Shown piece by piece: positions 11,286-22,171 of a stretch of 64,000 bases of DNA. Within the stretch, counting starts at the first letter, position 1. Every line of letters starts with the position of its first letter. The position numbers and the translations under genes are program-made. The stretch is from assembly GCF_005239225.2 (NCBI RefSeq), contig NC_133301.1, forward strand, positions 4,117,157 to 4,181,156, given 5' to 3'. The stretch is from Populus alba. Lineage: Eukaryota > Streptophyta > Magnoliopsida > Malpighiales > Salicaceae. The notes under the pieces are model-generated. The model did not search any database, was not told the DNA's origin, and saw only the letters and a program-made list of their open reading frames with translations.

Positions 11286-12816
11286 ATGAACCCATTGTAT
11301 TCTCTGATTTTGACATATATGAGGCTTGACATGGTGTTATGCGCGATGAAATTCAGGTTTTGCGCTCTAACAACACTGGGTACTTAGTTCATTTCCATCA
11401 TTCGATGAATGTTGTTAGCAGTCAGTGAATATACAAGATAAAATGTCGTATGGATTATTGCGTTGAGTGATATAAGGAGCACCTAGTTGCTAGAGGTTTT
11501 ACTCAGCAAGAAGGCATTGATTGCTTTGAAACTTTTAATCCTATTATTAAGAAAACGATTGTTAGATTAGTCTTCTCAATTGTGATTTCGCGTGATTGGA
11601 AGATTTATCAACTTGATATCCATAATGCCTTCCTCAATAGCGTTCTTGTCGAAGAGGTCTACATGAAACAACCTTCAAGTTTTGTTGACTCTACTCTTCT
11701 ATCTCATGTGTGTTGATTGCATAAGTCTCTATGTGGTTTAAAACAGGCCTCGCGGATATGGTACACTTGTTTGAATGACTTTTCACTTTCTATTAGCTTT
11801 CATTCTTTCAAGGTTGACACCTTCTTATTTATCTTGTTTGTTGGTGCTGATATATTTTTATCTTCTAGTTTATATTGAAGATATTCTACTTACGAATAAC
11901 AACTCTACTATGCTTCACTGTCTAATATAGTTGCTAAGTTTAGAGTTCAAGTTTCATAACTTAGGCGTTGTTTGTTTTTTTTTTTTTTTTAGGATTGAGG
12001 TTCAGTCCATTGGTATGGGTGTCATGTTACGACAATATAAGTATATTATTGGCATCCTCACTCGAGTTAGTACGACTTCTTACAAACCTATTGATACTCC
12101 TATCTCTACCTTCAAAGTTACCATAATGCCAGATTTTTTATTTTCTAATCCTACACGGTTTTGTCAAGTCGTGGGTGGTCTTCAATATCTCACATTTATG
12201 AGACTAGATATCTATTTTGCTATTAATAGAGTCTTCCAATTTACGCATGCTCCTACATATTCTCATTGGACTGCCATTAAATGTATTTTGTGTTGTCTTC
12301 AGGGTACAACATCTTATGGCTTACACATCACTCACAATTCCTCCTTTGCTTTACATGACTTTATGGATGTAGATTGGATAGGTAGTATTGATGATCACAT
12401 GTCTATGGATAGTTACCTTGTTTTCTTTGGTCATACGTCGATTTCATGGAAATCCAGCAAGCAATGCACAATTGCTTGCTCCTCTACCGAGGCTAAGTAT
12501 AAAGCCTTAGTAGATGGCACTACTAAGGTTATATGGCTTCAGTATTTATTGGTAGATTTGCAGATCATTTTTGCCTCTACTCCTACCATTTTGTGTGATA
12601 ATCTTGGTGTTACTTATTTATCTGCAATTCCTATCTTTCATGGTTGTAATAACATGTTGAGATTGATTATCATTTTGTACAAGACAGGGGGGCGAAGAAA
12701 GAGATTCAAATTCATTTTATCTCTTCTCGAGATTAACTTGCAGATGTTTTTACTAAGCCACTTCCTACTGCTTCTTTTACTACTTTTCAATTCAAGCTTC
12801 GAGTCGATTCTCTACC
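11286..12816 (+). pseudogene. Copia B: reverse transcriptase and RNase H
   Basis: Decayed RT begins near NYEPIVFSDFD, followed by RDEIQVLRSNNT, LVARGFTQQEGIDCFETFNP, WKIYQLDIHNAFLNSVLVEE and LHKSLCGLKQAS. The active-site YVDD motif appears as YIED near 11870. A long T tract (about 11973-11990) replaces part of the following segment. Translation is then open over 11931-12887: VQSIGMGVMLRQYKYI, RFCQVVGGLQYLTFMRLDIY, a CDN motif and SSTEAKYKALVDGTTKVIWL, matching Copia RNase H. Several stops and frameshifts make it non-functional. The C-terminal FTKPLPTASFT motif is visible near 12745-12780 in another frame. Confidence 0.85.
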
Positions 12817-12833
12817 CTCTGCTTGAAGGGGCA

Positions 12834-12976
12834 TATTATAAAATGTATATATATAAGAAATACTATAAGACTACTCTAGTGTTGTAATCTCTACCTTTAT
12901 TATTGTATATTGCCTTACACATATAAATAGAAAATGTTGATTAGCTAATAGGTTAAGTCTCCTACTTCTTCTTAAC
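12834..12976 (+). repeat. Copia B 3' LTR
   Basis: The second 143-bp copy. It begins tattataaaatg directly after a purine-rich gaaggggca, the position of a polypurine tract, and ends ttcttcttaac before the flanking ttgttt. Confidence 0.85.
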
Positions 12977-12982
12977 TTGTTT

Positions 12983-14258
12983 CAATATGTAAATTTGTCG
13001 ATGATCTAAATTATTAATAAGATGATATTTACATGCCCACAAAATATTGCATCAAAGTTTTGTAATTTTCTTGTAGTGATCTTGGAAGTAACCTAATAAA
13101 GATGATAATTTATGTTGTAATGATTTCCTATTTGACAGCTTTAAGAATAATACTAGTTGTGAGGATGCACAAAGTGTGGTGTGTGTTTTAATTTGTGAGG
13201 GCATCATGTACTACTGACTCCACCATGAGGGCATGGAAGAGAGGCATGTGACCACCGCAAACATTGCTTCCATTAATATAGTAATAAATTAGTTTTAATT
13301 AGAATAAACTAACATCTACAGATTTGGTAAATAGTCTAGTTTTCAATTTGCTGTTGTATTCCTCTTTTCCCATTTTAATTTCATTCTCTGGCAAACAAGA
13401 CAAAATGTTCATTAAAAGAAGTAAACTATAGTACTGTAATGAAATAATAATTAATAATTTAACCAATAGTTAACTATCTGATCCAAAGACAACATAAGCT
13501 TAACAACAGATCTATGGATTAGAGTTGCCTAGGATCGTGCATACTGGAGCCTGATCATTTTACTATTAAAACCTATTAATTTCACTAACCCCTTCAAATT
13601 TATCCATATATACTTACTCTCTTCAATTTTCTCTCTGTATTTCATAGCATCGATTGTAGCTTGATTCCCCTTTTCCTCCATAGCCCAAGGCTTTCTGTTT
13701 TTTTGGGAAATATAACACTAGAATGTTACATATTGGTGGCTTGCACCCAGCTAGTCCCTTGCACACTGAGAATCAAGCACTGAACCATTAGAAAGATGCA
13801 TGGGTGCTGGAGCTCAAACTAGGTCGACATTAATAAAAAAAAATAACTTAAAAAGTCGAACAAAATTATAGTAATAGAACATTGACTAATGATGTCCGAA
13901 GACGTGCTAAATGAACGAGTCCTGAACTGCACGTATTGGTGGCTTTAAAGTTCTTTGCTCGAAGTTCTAAGTCGTGGAAATTCATGCAAGAAGATACCAA
14001 GTAATAAATGGCCAATCGGATCTCAAGTTACGAAAACGATGTGAGAAATCTGTTGAATCTGCCCTTCGCTCTAACATTCTCTGGAAAGGTCTCATCCCCA
14101 GCCGACCACCGGCGACACCAGATTTCTCACTGAAATTCATGTGCGACTGATAGTAATAATACAAACCGATAGCCCTTCACGTGCTTTTAGTTTATTTGAT
14201 CTCCTTTTACACCCTCTACATTTTTCATGCTTATATGCATCTCTTTAAGAAAGGATTC

Positions 14259-14290
<32 letters not shown>

Positions 14291-14432
14291 TGAATGAGGA
14301 ATCAATTTACTACATGTTAATTAATATTGTGTTCAAAGTAAAAAGGCTAGGTTGGAGACCTATCCTCTAGAGATGTTAAGATGTCAATACAAACTGAAAT
14401 TGTCAAATGATGACTTAAGTTGTCACATGCTG
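12983..14432. other. Intergenic, nothing coding
   Basis: No gene recognised. The first part may be the displaced remainder of Copia D, but no motif proves it. The region 13680-13840 ends in an A-rich run (aataaaaaaaaataa) and could be a decayed retroposon. A (TA)n-(CA)n compound microsatellite lies at about 14261-14290. Confidence 0.45.
14041..14130. repeat. 12-bp perfect inverted repeat
   Basis: gtgagaaatctg at 14041-14052 is exactly complementary to cagatttctcac at 14119-14130. The 66-bp spacer is more GC-rich than its surroundings. A transcript could fold into a stem, but there is no further support for an RNA gene. Confidence 0.6.
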
Positions 14433-14446
14433 TGAAGAGTTTTTTT

Positions 14447-14645
14447 TATTTTTTATTGATGTGAATGTTCGAGTTAGCTTGTGTGTATGTCTATTAATCT
14501 CAGAGGCCTTGAAATTAATAACTATGTAAGCCTCCAATGGCCATTACATTAGCAACCATAGGACTCGAACTTTAGACTATAGAAAAAACAAATATTTTAG
14601 TTTCAAACTCTTACCACTAAGCAACCTATATACTAGATGGTTGTT
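14447..14645 (-). mobile_element. tRNA-derived SINE
   Basis: On the minus strand this ~200-bp unit has an A-box-like TTGCTTAGTGGTAAG (plus 14610-14624) and a B-box GTTCGAGTCC (plus 14561-14570), about 40 bp apart as in an internal Pol III promoter. It ends in an A-rich tail (aataaaaaataaaaaaaa). Flanking tgaagag-T-rich repeats at 14433-14446 and 14646-14659 look like a target-site duplication with one difference. Size, promoter and tail fit a plant tRNA-derived SINE. It lies about 0.75 kb past the end of the GATA coding region. Confidence 0.75.
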
Positions 14646-14659
14646 TGAAGAGGTTTTTT

Positions 14660-15382
14660 AGTTGAGAGTATAGTATAGTTTGTTTTAAAAAAAATTATTA
14701 AGAAATATATTAAAATAATGTTTGATATAACACATTAAAATAATTCAAAAACATAAAAAAAATTTAATTTTATAAAAAAAAAAAATCATATTTTACTCGA
14801 TCCCTGTTGAAAACGGGGCTTAAACAACACACAAATTTGAGTTTCTTTAGCCCATTCCACTTCAGTTACACAAATTATGAATATATAATGAGTTCAAAAG
14901 AGAAAAACAACAACCATCATAACAAGTGAATATTTAACAAGCACTGAATTCTCTGATCGTTTGCTTTTACACTTTTCTTCTTCTTCTTCTTCTTTTGAAG
15001 AGCTAAAGGTTATTCTTTCCTCATTTAGTAATTAAGAATAATATATCAATTTTAATGAGCAAGTCAAGGCAAGATCCTATGGTACTCCCTCTCCTTCTAT
15101 GGAAAAGAAGAAGAAGCTCAGGTTCCATTTTTATCCTTGCTCTCTAGAGAAGTAACAAAAAGAGAGGAGATAATTACCTGAATTATGGAAAAATTGAGTT
15201 TCCAAAGAGTTTTGGCAGATAAAAGGCAAACTCCAACAAAACATAACTAAAGAGATTTAGGGGGGAAAGGAAGTTAGGGAAAATTAGCCCCTACCACATT
15301 AAGAAAAAATTAACGAGATTCACTAACGAACTTCGCCTCTAAAACACTCAAGACCCCACCTGATCATACACTGCCCCTACTG
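14660..15382. other. 3' flank and probable 3' UTR of GATA gene
   Basis: Immediately downstream (minus strand) of the GATA stop codon. No second gene is visible. The part nearest the stop is purine-rich and less AT-rich, consistent with transcribed UTR. A (CTT)n tract lies at about 14980-14995. Confidence 0.5.
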
Positions 15383-16654
15383 CTAGATCATCTGCCTAAA
15401 ATCGGGTCCCACATGTTGGTGAATCAAGTAATCATCACCACCGTTTGATACACCAAACACCATATTCTGATGGTGATGAAGAAATTGCTGGTGCTGGTGT
15501 TGCTGCTGAGCTCTTACCATCTCCTTTTGTCGCCTGAGCTCAAGCACCTTACGGTGCGAATTTGAGTGTTTAGTGAGCACAAATGTTGGGCTAGCTGCAG
15601 GCCTATACTCAGGCACAAGCCGGCCGGACTTGTACCTTACACCACACGCATTACACAGCGTCTTCGGCCCCATGGGTCCAGTCCGCCACTGCGGCGTCTT
15701 ATCCGTGGCACAATGCAGGCACTTGCGACCATCGCAACCTTCAGCACCACCGTCTCTTTTCTTCTGGCGCGCCTCACCCTTAATTGTATTTTTCCCAGAA
15801 TTCGGATGTGGGGCCGGCCCAGCAATAATTTCAGTCTCGGAGGATGAAGTCGTGGGAGAGAGCACAAGAAGGCGTGAGGCCCAATTGCCCGGCGCTGCCC
15901 GAGACCGTTTGCTCCGAGCCTTAGCGGGGACAGCCGTTTCAGGATTGAACATTGTGTTGTTAATGTTGCTAATATTGGAGACATCGCCATTGTTATTGTC
16001 ATCAGTGTCTCCAAGAGTTTGGAAGTGTCGACTCTTGGATGATTCGTCTGGCCGAGCTTGCATGCCGGATATTAGCTGAAGCCTTTGCAAGTCCTCGCTG
16101 GAGAATGATTCCTCCACAAAATTCGACAGCCATTCTAGCTCCGCTAAATCATCATACTGCACATAACAACAGAAACCATAATTAGCTAATTGATGTGTTT
16201 CTTTAATCTTTCTCTCTTCGAACAGATAAAACAAAAGGGAAAGAAAAAAGGGGTGTCAATGTCATGCATGAGAGTAAGGAATTACGGGAACGCAAAGCTC
16301 GCTGCCTAAGTGAACGTCATGATGAGAGAAATTATTGGTGTGGTGGGACCCAATATCGCCGTTAAAGCTAGAAGGCTCACGGCCCGAGAAAGAGGAGGAA
16401 TTGCAGCTGTCAACGACAGTTACGGTGGAAGAGTCCGTGGAGTTGGTGGTGGCAGTGACGATAGTATTATTATTGTTTGGGTCAGTTATCATGGCATCAT
16501 CATCTTCATTAGAGAAGTCCAAAAGGTCTTCAACAATAAAATGGTCACCACCACCAATGGACTTATTATTAGAGTCCAAAGAGTGGTGTTTTTCATTACT
16601 TGTGAATTGCGAGCTGAAAAACCCGGTTGCCCCATAGAATTCTGGTGCTTCCAT
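15383..16654 (-). CDS. GATA12: GATA zinc-finger transcription factor, subfamily A
   Basis: Two exons, complement of join(15383..16156, 16286..16654), 380 aa. The 129-bp intron runs GT (16285) to AG (16157) and joins residue 123 to 124 in phase 0. The zinc finger is C269-X2-C272-X18-C291-X2-C294 ([18 protein letters not shown]...CNAC), the X18 spacing of plant GATA factors, followed by a conserved basic tail ([20 protein letters not shown]). An acidic N-terminus ([11 protein letters not shown]), the block [20 protein letters not shown] and the nuclear-signal-like [11 protein letters not shown] at about 201-211 are all typical of the Arabidopsis GATA9/GATA12 group. The C-terminus [17 protein letters not shown] matches GATA12 best. 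Asn/Thr/Ser-rich and Gln/His-rich runs are expanded. The product should bind W-GATA-R DNA in the nucleus. It reads as an intact gene. The nearest alternative name is GATA9. Confidence 0.93.
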
Positions 16655-16686
16655 AGTTTATTTTGTTGCTACAAGGAAGAAGAAGG

Positions 16687-16917
16687 TCAAGAATTAAGGT
16701 TAAGAGAGTGATGTAGTTGTGTAAGGGAAATGGAAATGTTAATTTGCGTGTGCAGAAGAAGAGAGGGAGAGGGAGAGGGAGAGAGCTGCTGGTGCTGCTG
16801 CTGCTGTCGAGGTGGTGGCTTTTTAGGAGAGAGAGAGAAAAAGGGAGGGTTTATCTGCGCTTGAAGGGGACAGGCGGCAGCTAAAATGGAGGAGGATGTT
16901 GACGAGGAAAAAATCAA
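16687..16917 (-). CDS. Possible upstream ORF in GATA leader
   Basis: A 76-codon reading frame (Met at 16917, stop at 16687-16689) ends 32 nt before the GATA start codon. If transcription starts below the TATA-like box near 16973-16982, this uORF lies wholly in the leader. It encodes a Ser-rich start, a Pro/Gln tract (PPPRQQQQHQQ) and alternating Ser-Pro, products of CAG and GAG repeats. No domain is recognised. Such a long uORF would be expected to lower translation of the main ORF, but its peptide may simply be a by-product of simple repeats in the leader. Confidence 0.35.
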   Translation of the reverse strand: MIFSSSTSSSILAAACPLQAQINPPFFSLSPKKPPPRQQQQHQQLSPSPSPSLLLHTQINISISLTQLHHSLNLNS

Positions 16918-16969
16918 AGAGTTTGGGTGAAGAGGAGGAGAGAAAAAAGTGAAAAATAAGTGGTAATAA

Positions 16970-16985
16970 AAAATATATATAATTA
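16970..16985 (-). promoter_or_regulatory. TATA-like box of GATA gene
   Basis: The minus strand reads ttatatatatttttta here, about 320 nt upstream of the GATA start codon and followed by a GA/CT-rich leader. The position is plausible for a TATA box, with a start site expected about 30 nt downstream (about 16945). Confidence 0.4.
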
Positions 16986-16999
16986 AAGATGCTTTAATT

Positions 17000-19900
17000 G
17001 AGATAAAGAAAAATCTTCTATGAAGTTACTTTTGTGTCCCTTTGCTTTTAGAAACTTTCATGTTTGTAATTTACTACTTGTTTCACTTTGTTTTTAAAAT
17101 ACTACTGAAGATTTTCCACTTGGGAATTCTCATTTGTATGTCCATCGTGCTTTACAAAACGAATAAAAGTTTACGAATGGTTACACAATTTATCACTATC
17201 AATTTTATCAAATTTATATTACCTATATATATAAGTGCTTTTACTACAATATTATTATGTTTAATTGTTAAATACATTTAGCGTAATCAGTTTTTTTTTT
17301 TAATTAAAAAATTCTACATATGCAATTATATAGGAGTTTGTTAACCATAATCATCCGAGTTCTAGATAACATTTAAATTAAATCAAAAATTAATTTTTTT
17401 ATTGTTTTAATTATTTTTCTTGTTATTTTTAGATTTTAATCTTTTTTTTATTAAGTTTTAAATTCTTTCCATTAAGTCGGTCTTTATATTTATATAAAAA
17501 GTTGGTGTGTTATTGAGTTAAAAATTTTGGAGAAATATATTAGATTTTGTTTAAAAATATTTATATAATTTAGGGTATAACAACTTTAAGAATCATAATT
17601 TTAATCCACACACTATATATATATATATATATATATGAATTGAGTTAATTTTTAAAATAAAAAATCATTGTTCAAATAACAATAATAATAAGAAGATTTA
17701 GGTTACTATTAATTTGATGGAGTGAGTAGTGTAAAATTAAACATATCCTCAAACACTAATATTTTAGAATTACTTAATCATTTAATAAGTGGTTCAATAA
17801 TAAGAGTTTGAGATTAAATGATTTGTTTTTTTTATGATTTTATATTCAACCTTAATTACTAATATTAATAACTATTAGAGGCTTATCTAGTCATTAGATT
17901 TAAAATGTATAGGGATTAGTTAAAATAAACATAAATTAACCTGAATAACGGATGTTAATAAAAAAGAAAATTAGAGTTGCTATTTGACTTGGGGACCAAA
18001 TACTGTAAATTCATGAGCTAAATGAGAGTAAAGAGTCAATCTCAGTAATGGCATGGGCCACATAGTATTTTTGATACAGAGATCGATCAGACGTGCATGG
18101 ATGATGGCGGTGATGATCAAATAGTAGTACACAGTAAGCAATTATAACAAGCCACACTGCATAAAATCATCATATACCAGTGAATTACTGACATGGCACC
18201 ATGTACAATTATGTCAAACACTTAAAAAGGGTGCGCTGTAAAGTAATCAAATGCTTTTAAGACGACATGCAGGCTAATACAAGTACTTAACAATTTAAAT
18301 AATTACAATTAAATTTAGTAACTATTTATTTTTAAAATATCTTTTTTGAAAATATATTAAAATATAATTTTTTTATTTTTAAAATTTATTTTTAATATTA
18401 ATCTGTCAAAACGAAAAAAAAAAAAAAAAGAGTTTTTACATATTGGCTGTTATAGTGTTGAAATTCAAATCCTTAGGGAACCAATCAGCAGGTTTATCGC
18501 TGAAGCTTGAGCATTAGCGTCCAAGTTCACAGCCCGACTCCTCTGCTTTTAAATTTTTTTCCCTCGGGAATCGTCCCACTTTTTTTTTTTTCCTCTCTCT
18601 TTTCTTCTCTGATATTTACTTTATTTTAATTTATTTTTAATTATTATTAAATATTATCGTTATCTACCCTGCTAGTTCAGTTTTTTAATTCAAATCCCAT
18701 TTGTAAGCACGATGGTTACAGCTCACCTTGATCAAGATGGACGGTCGTGATGCTCCCAACGTGTATCCCTCTTTATCTTGACAAGTAGGATTACGAACGA
18801 GTCTACAGATAATAAACTTGGCTTGCATTTTGTTTTTCACTTGTTAATAATGTCTAAGTAATTTTTTCTTCCTTCTATTCTTCAGCTGTTTAAATTATTT
18901 TTCTTCTATTTATGAATATAAACCTCTTTAAAATAAATATAGTGAAGTTATATATATATATTTAACGTGGGTATAATGAACCAACTTACACGTATTTCAA
19001 TTAAACCCATAAACTTTAAAATTAATGATCATATAAGTCTTCAGTAATCATCATATCTTCTTTTCTTATTAATATGTAAATTGAAAGTTTTTTTTATCAA
19101 TAAAAATGATATTCTCATGTGAGGTTAGTCTAGTACTAAATGTTTGGATTTAAAAGGTTTGTTTTTTTATTAAAACTTGAGTTTAAATTCTATTAGCTAT
19201 AATTTTTTTGGGATGATATTTCCTTACGTAAAAAAAATTAGTGACTTATCCTATTTTTATTTGGGAAACTTATGTGTACATGGCATAAGAGTCCAAAATT
19301 TTAATTAAATTACGTGCAAATTAGAATGAATACCCTGCTTTTATATATATATATATAATATATATATGACTTGACAATAATATATTATTTTTCAAACCTT
19401 TAATTGCTCCATATCTAGGTCATTCCAGTTAGGGAGGAGGCATTTAGGACTTCTAAATAGAAGTTTTTTTAATGACTACAAGTATTCATTTGGACTTTTG
19501 AAATATTAACCTACTCTCCTAATACCTCACTTTTGTAGGATTTATGTCACATTAATGTGAGAATGACTCCTAAATGCTATAATTAAAGATATATTTGCAA
19601 CCAAAAGCTTCCAGCTATCACTAGAGTATTTCCCGCGCTAAGTTGTAGCTTCGACCAAAAAAATAATTAACATAAAAAATGATATTTAGGTCAAACAAAA
19701 CTTTTTGTTACTGTAATTAAACATAGCACAATGAGTTAAACTTGAAGAATCTCGGGTTACGAATTAAATAAGACTTCACAAGTTGAAGTTGAAGTAAAAA
19801 AAACTCATAGGAAAAAAAAAAAAAAAAAAACAGTTCCATTAATCTTGATTAATTCGTTAAATTCATCATCATAGATTTTACTAAATTCAATTAAATTTTA

Positions 19901-20760
19901 TTTTATTTTATTATACAACAAAAAATACAAAAAAATAATTTATAATCTATAAAATATTAAAGGATAAAATTAAAAGAATAAAATAAAAAATTAATAAAAA
20001 TATAATATTGAATAATAAAATTAAAATTAAAAAATAAAACAAAACAAAATAAAAATTGATAGGCTAAAAAGAGAGCACATGTTCTCATGCTTGAGCTCCA
20101 CTATATCTAGGATTGTTTTAAGAATTCTTGTACGTGTTTGCTTAAGAGAGGCCCACACACCTCAACTAGTTATTTTTTTCCGTTTTAGAGAGGATTTGTC
20201 TTTTACTTTTTTAAAAAAATAATAATAATAATAATAATTAACAATGTATTGCTTGTTGTGGTGAATAATACGTTAGTTGGGATTAAAAAAAAAATGGTTT
20301 TGTTATATATATATATATATATATATATTGTTAAAATTATTGAGATATAAATTTTTAGATGAAAAATAAATAAATAGTAAATTTTTATATAAAAAAATTA
20401 ACTTATACAAAATCAAAATTTAAAAACATAATTACATTCATGTCTTGCTACAAAACATAGAAATTATTTAACAAATCAAATGATTTTTTTTCTATTAGTG
20501 AGTGGGTCCGTTGTGATTATGGGGACACACTAGTCCCTATATGGGCTGCTTCTACCTATGGATAAGGTGGTGATTCTGCTATTTATTGCAACGTAGATTG
20601 AGATATGTTTATTTTTATTTTTTTTTACTTTTTATGCTTGGATTAAAAGGAAAGCCTGGAAAAGAGAGAGCACCTGGGCCGTTGCTTGGCGTGGAGGGTT
20701 TCATGTACCAGAGATTTTTCTTTTTCTCCTTTGCTTAGATCTTTTATTTATATATATATA
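17000..20760. other. AT-rich intergenic, GATA upstream region
   Basis: No coding region is supported. It holds several AT microsatellites (about 17614-17636, 19345-19368, 20304-20329), A or T homopolymers, and one AT-rich MITE-like core at about 18320-18425. A somewhat GC-richer patch (18460-18560 and 18700-18800) may be conserved non-coding DNA but has no recognised motif. Confidence 0.5.
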
Positions 20761-20802
20761 CTTATATATTAAGTATTTATTGCAAGGTTAGGGTCCAATA
20801 TG

Positions 20803-21057
20803 CACGTGATAGAGGTAGAGGGAGGTGTCAGGGAACCATGTGAGTGCTTGGCTCGTGTCAAAAGCCAAAACTGACGGTGGTCAATGGCACGTGTCGGTCA
20901 TCAACAGCATCTTCTCTTTATGTTGATGGATGCTTCGAGCATGGCCATGCATAGGTCTCTTCTTATAGTTTTACTATAACGTGATTGCACATGCCGCACC
21001 GTCACGTGAGTTGGGGTAATACACGTGTGTTGCGTCCCTCTTGTGACATGTCACGTG
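20803..21057. promoter_or_regulatory. Cluster of five CACGTG G-boxes
   Basis: The palindrome CACGTG occurs at 20803-20808, 20888-20893, 21003-21008, 21022-21027 and 21052-21057, five times in 255 bp of otherwise AT-rich DNA. CACGTG is the core bound by plant bZIP (ABF, GBF) and bHLH (PIF, MYC) factors. The nearest gene is the GATA factor, whose start codon is about 4.1 kb away and which is transcribed away from the cluster, so a distal enhancer is possible. An unseen gene promoter or a transposon-derived array are alternatives. Confidence 0.55.
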
Positions 21058-21151
21058 GGAAGGAGTGGGTCTTTGTAATGTGGATTGATTCAGTAGGAGA
21101 ATATTCAAGTATGCTCAATTATTTGAAAAATAAAATTACTTACAATTCTGT

Positions 21152-21156
<5 letters not shown>

Positions 21157-21199
<43 letters not shown>
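21157..21199. repeat. (TA)n microsatellite
   Basis: About 21 uninterrupted TA units between the G-box cluster and a TRIM-like element. Likely highly variable in length. Confidence 0.95.
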
Positions 21200-21205
<6 letters not shown>

Positions 21206-21210
21206 AGGCA

Positions 21211-21606
21211 ATTATCCCACATCGATTAAGAGACGAGAACCTTAATTACTTATATAACACCAAGAATACTTCTCTCATCGCAGAGCATTCTTGCAAAGAG
21301 ATAAAACTCACTAAAAGTCATGTGGAACAAGACTTTATGGTGGTTATTATACTCAGATATAAACACATCTCATTAGTTGACACCGTCTATAAAACGAGTC
21401 ATATATTCTACCCAAACCTCTTGTCTAAGGGCTCTGATGAGGTTATTATTACGCATATGTTTAGGAGACAGAAGCCTTGATTGCTTATATAACACAAAGA
21501 ACATCTCTCTCATTGTGAGGTGTCGTTACAGAGATAAAACTTGCAAGAAGTAATGTGAGATAATATCTCGTGGTGGCCTATCATACTGCGGATATAGACA
21601 CACTTC

Positions 21607-21610
<4 letters not shown>
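21211..21610 (-). mobile_element. TRIM-like element with ~167-bp terminal repeats
   Basis: Two direct repeats of about 166-168 bp (21211-21376 and 21443-21610) share phrases such as ttgcttatataacac, gagataaaact and cttcatta. Only 66 bp separate them. At the inner edge of the right copy the minus strand reads atcagagccc, resembling the 3' part of the initiator-tRNA primer site TGGTATCAGAGCC. Short LTRs and almost no interior fit a terminal-repeat retrotransposon in miniature on the minus strand. The two copies are clearly diverged, so it is old. A plain tandem duplication is the alternative. Confidence 0.55.
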
Positions 21611-21640
<30 letters not shown>

Positions 21641-21642
<2 letters not shown>

Positions 21643-22171
21643 AAGATCAAATATGCACCTTTAACTTTATTATACAATTAAATATATATTAAGAAGAAGA
21701 GGAAGAAAGTGCCACGAAAGGCAAGATTCGTATTTTGCGAGCACGTAGCTCAAAAATTATTCTCTCAAAAAAATCTCATGTTCAAGTGATCAAGTCTATT
21801 TCTTGTAATAAAAATAAATTATTTGTATTTTAATAAAGGTTGATAAGATCTTTCCATTTGATGAATGCATGTATACAGCTCATTATTTTGAGGCTATTTT
21901 AAGTCAAAATCAGAATTTGATGCCTTCACAATGTTTTGCCTACACGTAAAATCAGAACAAAAACTTTTTTAATTTTTTTTTTTTAAATACGGGTTTAAAG
22001 AACAGCAAATTAATATTTGGGCCCCGTCACTGTCACCCCTAAGTTGTACAGTCTCTTATTTGTTAGTATCCCCTTGTAAATAATTCAATATTTAATACCA
22101 ATGGTCGGAATTGCTACAATTTTTTTTACCCATCACAATGCTTCATTTATTTATTTAGTTCAGTATTTATA
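21641..22171. other. Intergenic, nothing recognised
   Basis: AT-rich, with a (TA)n tract just before it (21610-21639). No gene or bounded repeat could be supported. Confidence 0.5.

Larger units (their letters stand above)
10609..12976 (+). mobile_element. Copia B: LTR-bounded deletion derivative
   Basis: A 2,368-bp Copia element bounded by two direct repeats of exactly 143 bp (10609-10751 and 12834-12976). It is flanked by ttgttt at 10603-10608 and 12977-12982, a plausible target-site duplication. The interior has only the end of the polyprotein (spacer, RT, RNase H). Gag, protease, integrase and a recognisable primer-binding site are missing. It sits beside the minus-strand RNase H of Copia D, consistent with insertion into that element. 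Unusually, its LTRs begin TATTATA rather than TG. Confidence 0.8.

Noticed and set aside
13680..13845. Decayed retroposon ending in aataaaaaaaaataa
   Set aside because: The A-rich end is not enough. No promoter boxes or flanking duplication could be matched.
15566..16079. Plus-strand frames of 93 and 168 codons opposite the GATA gene
   Set aside because: They mirror the GATA exon in antisense and show no independent domain.
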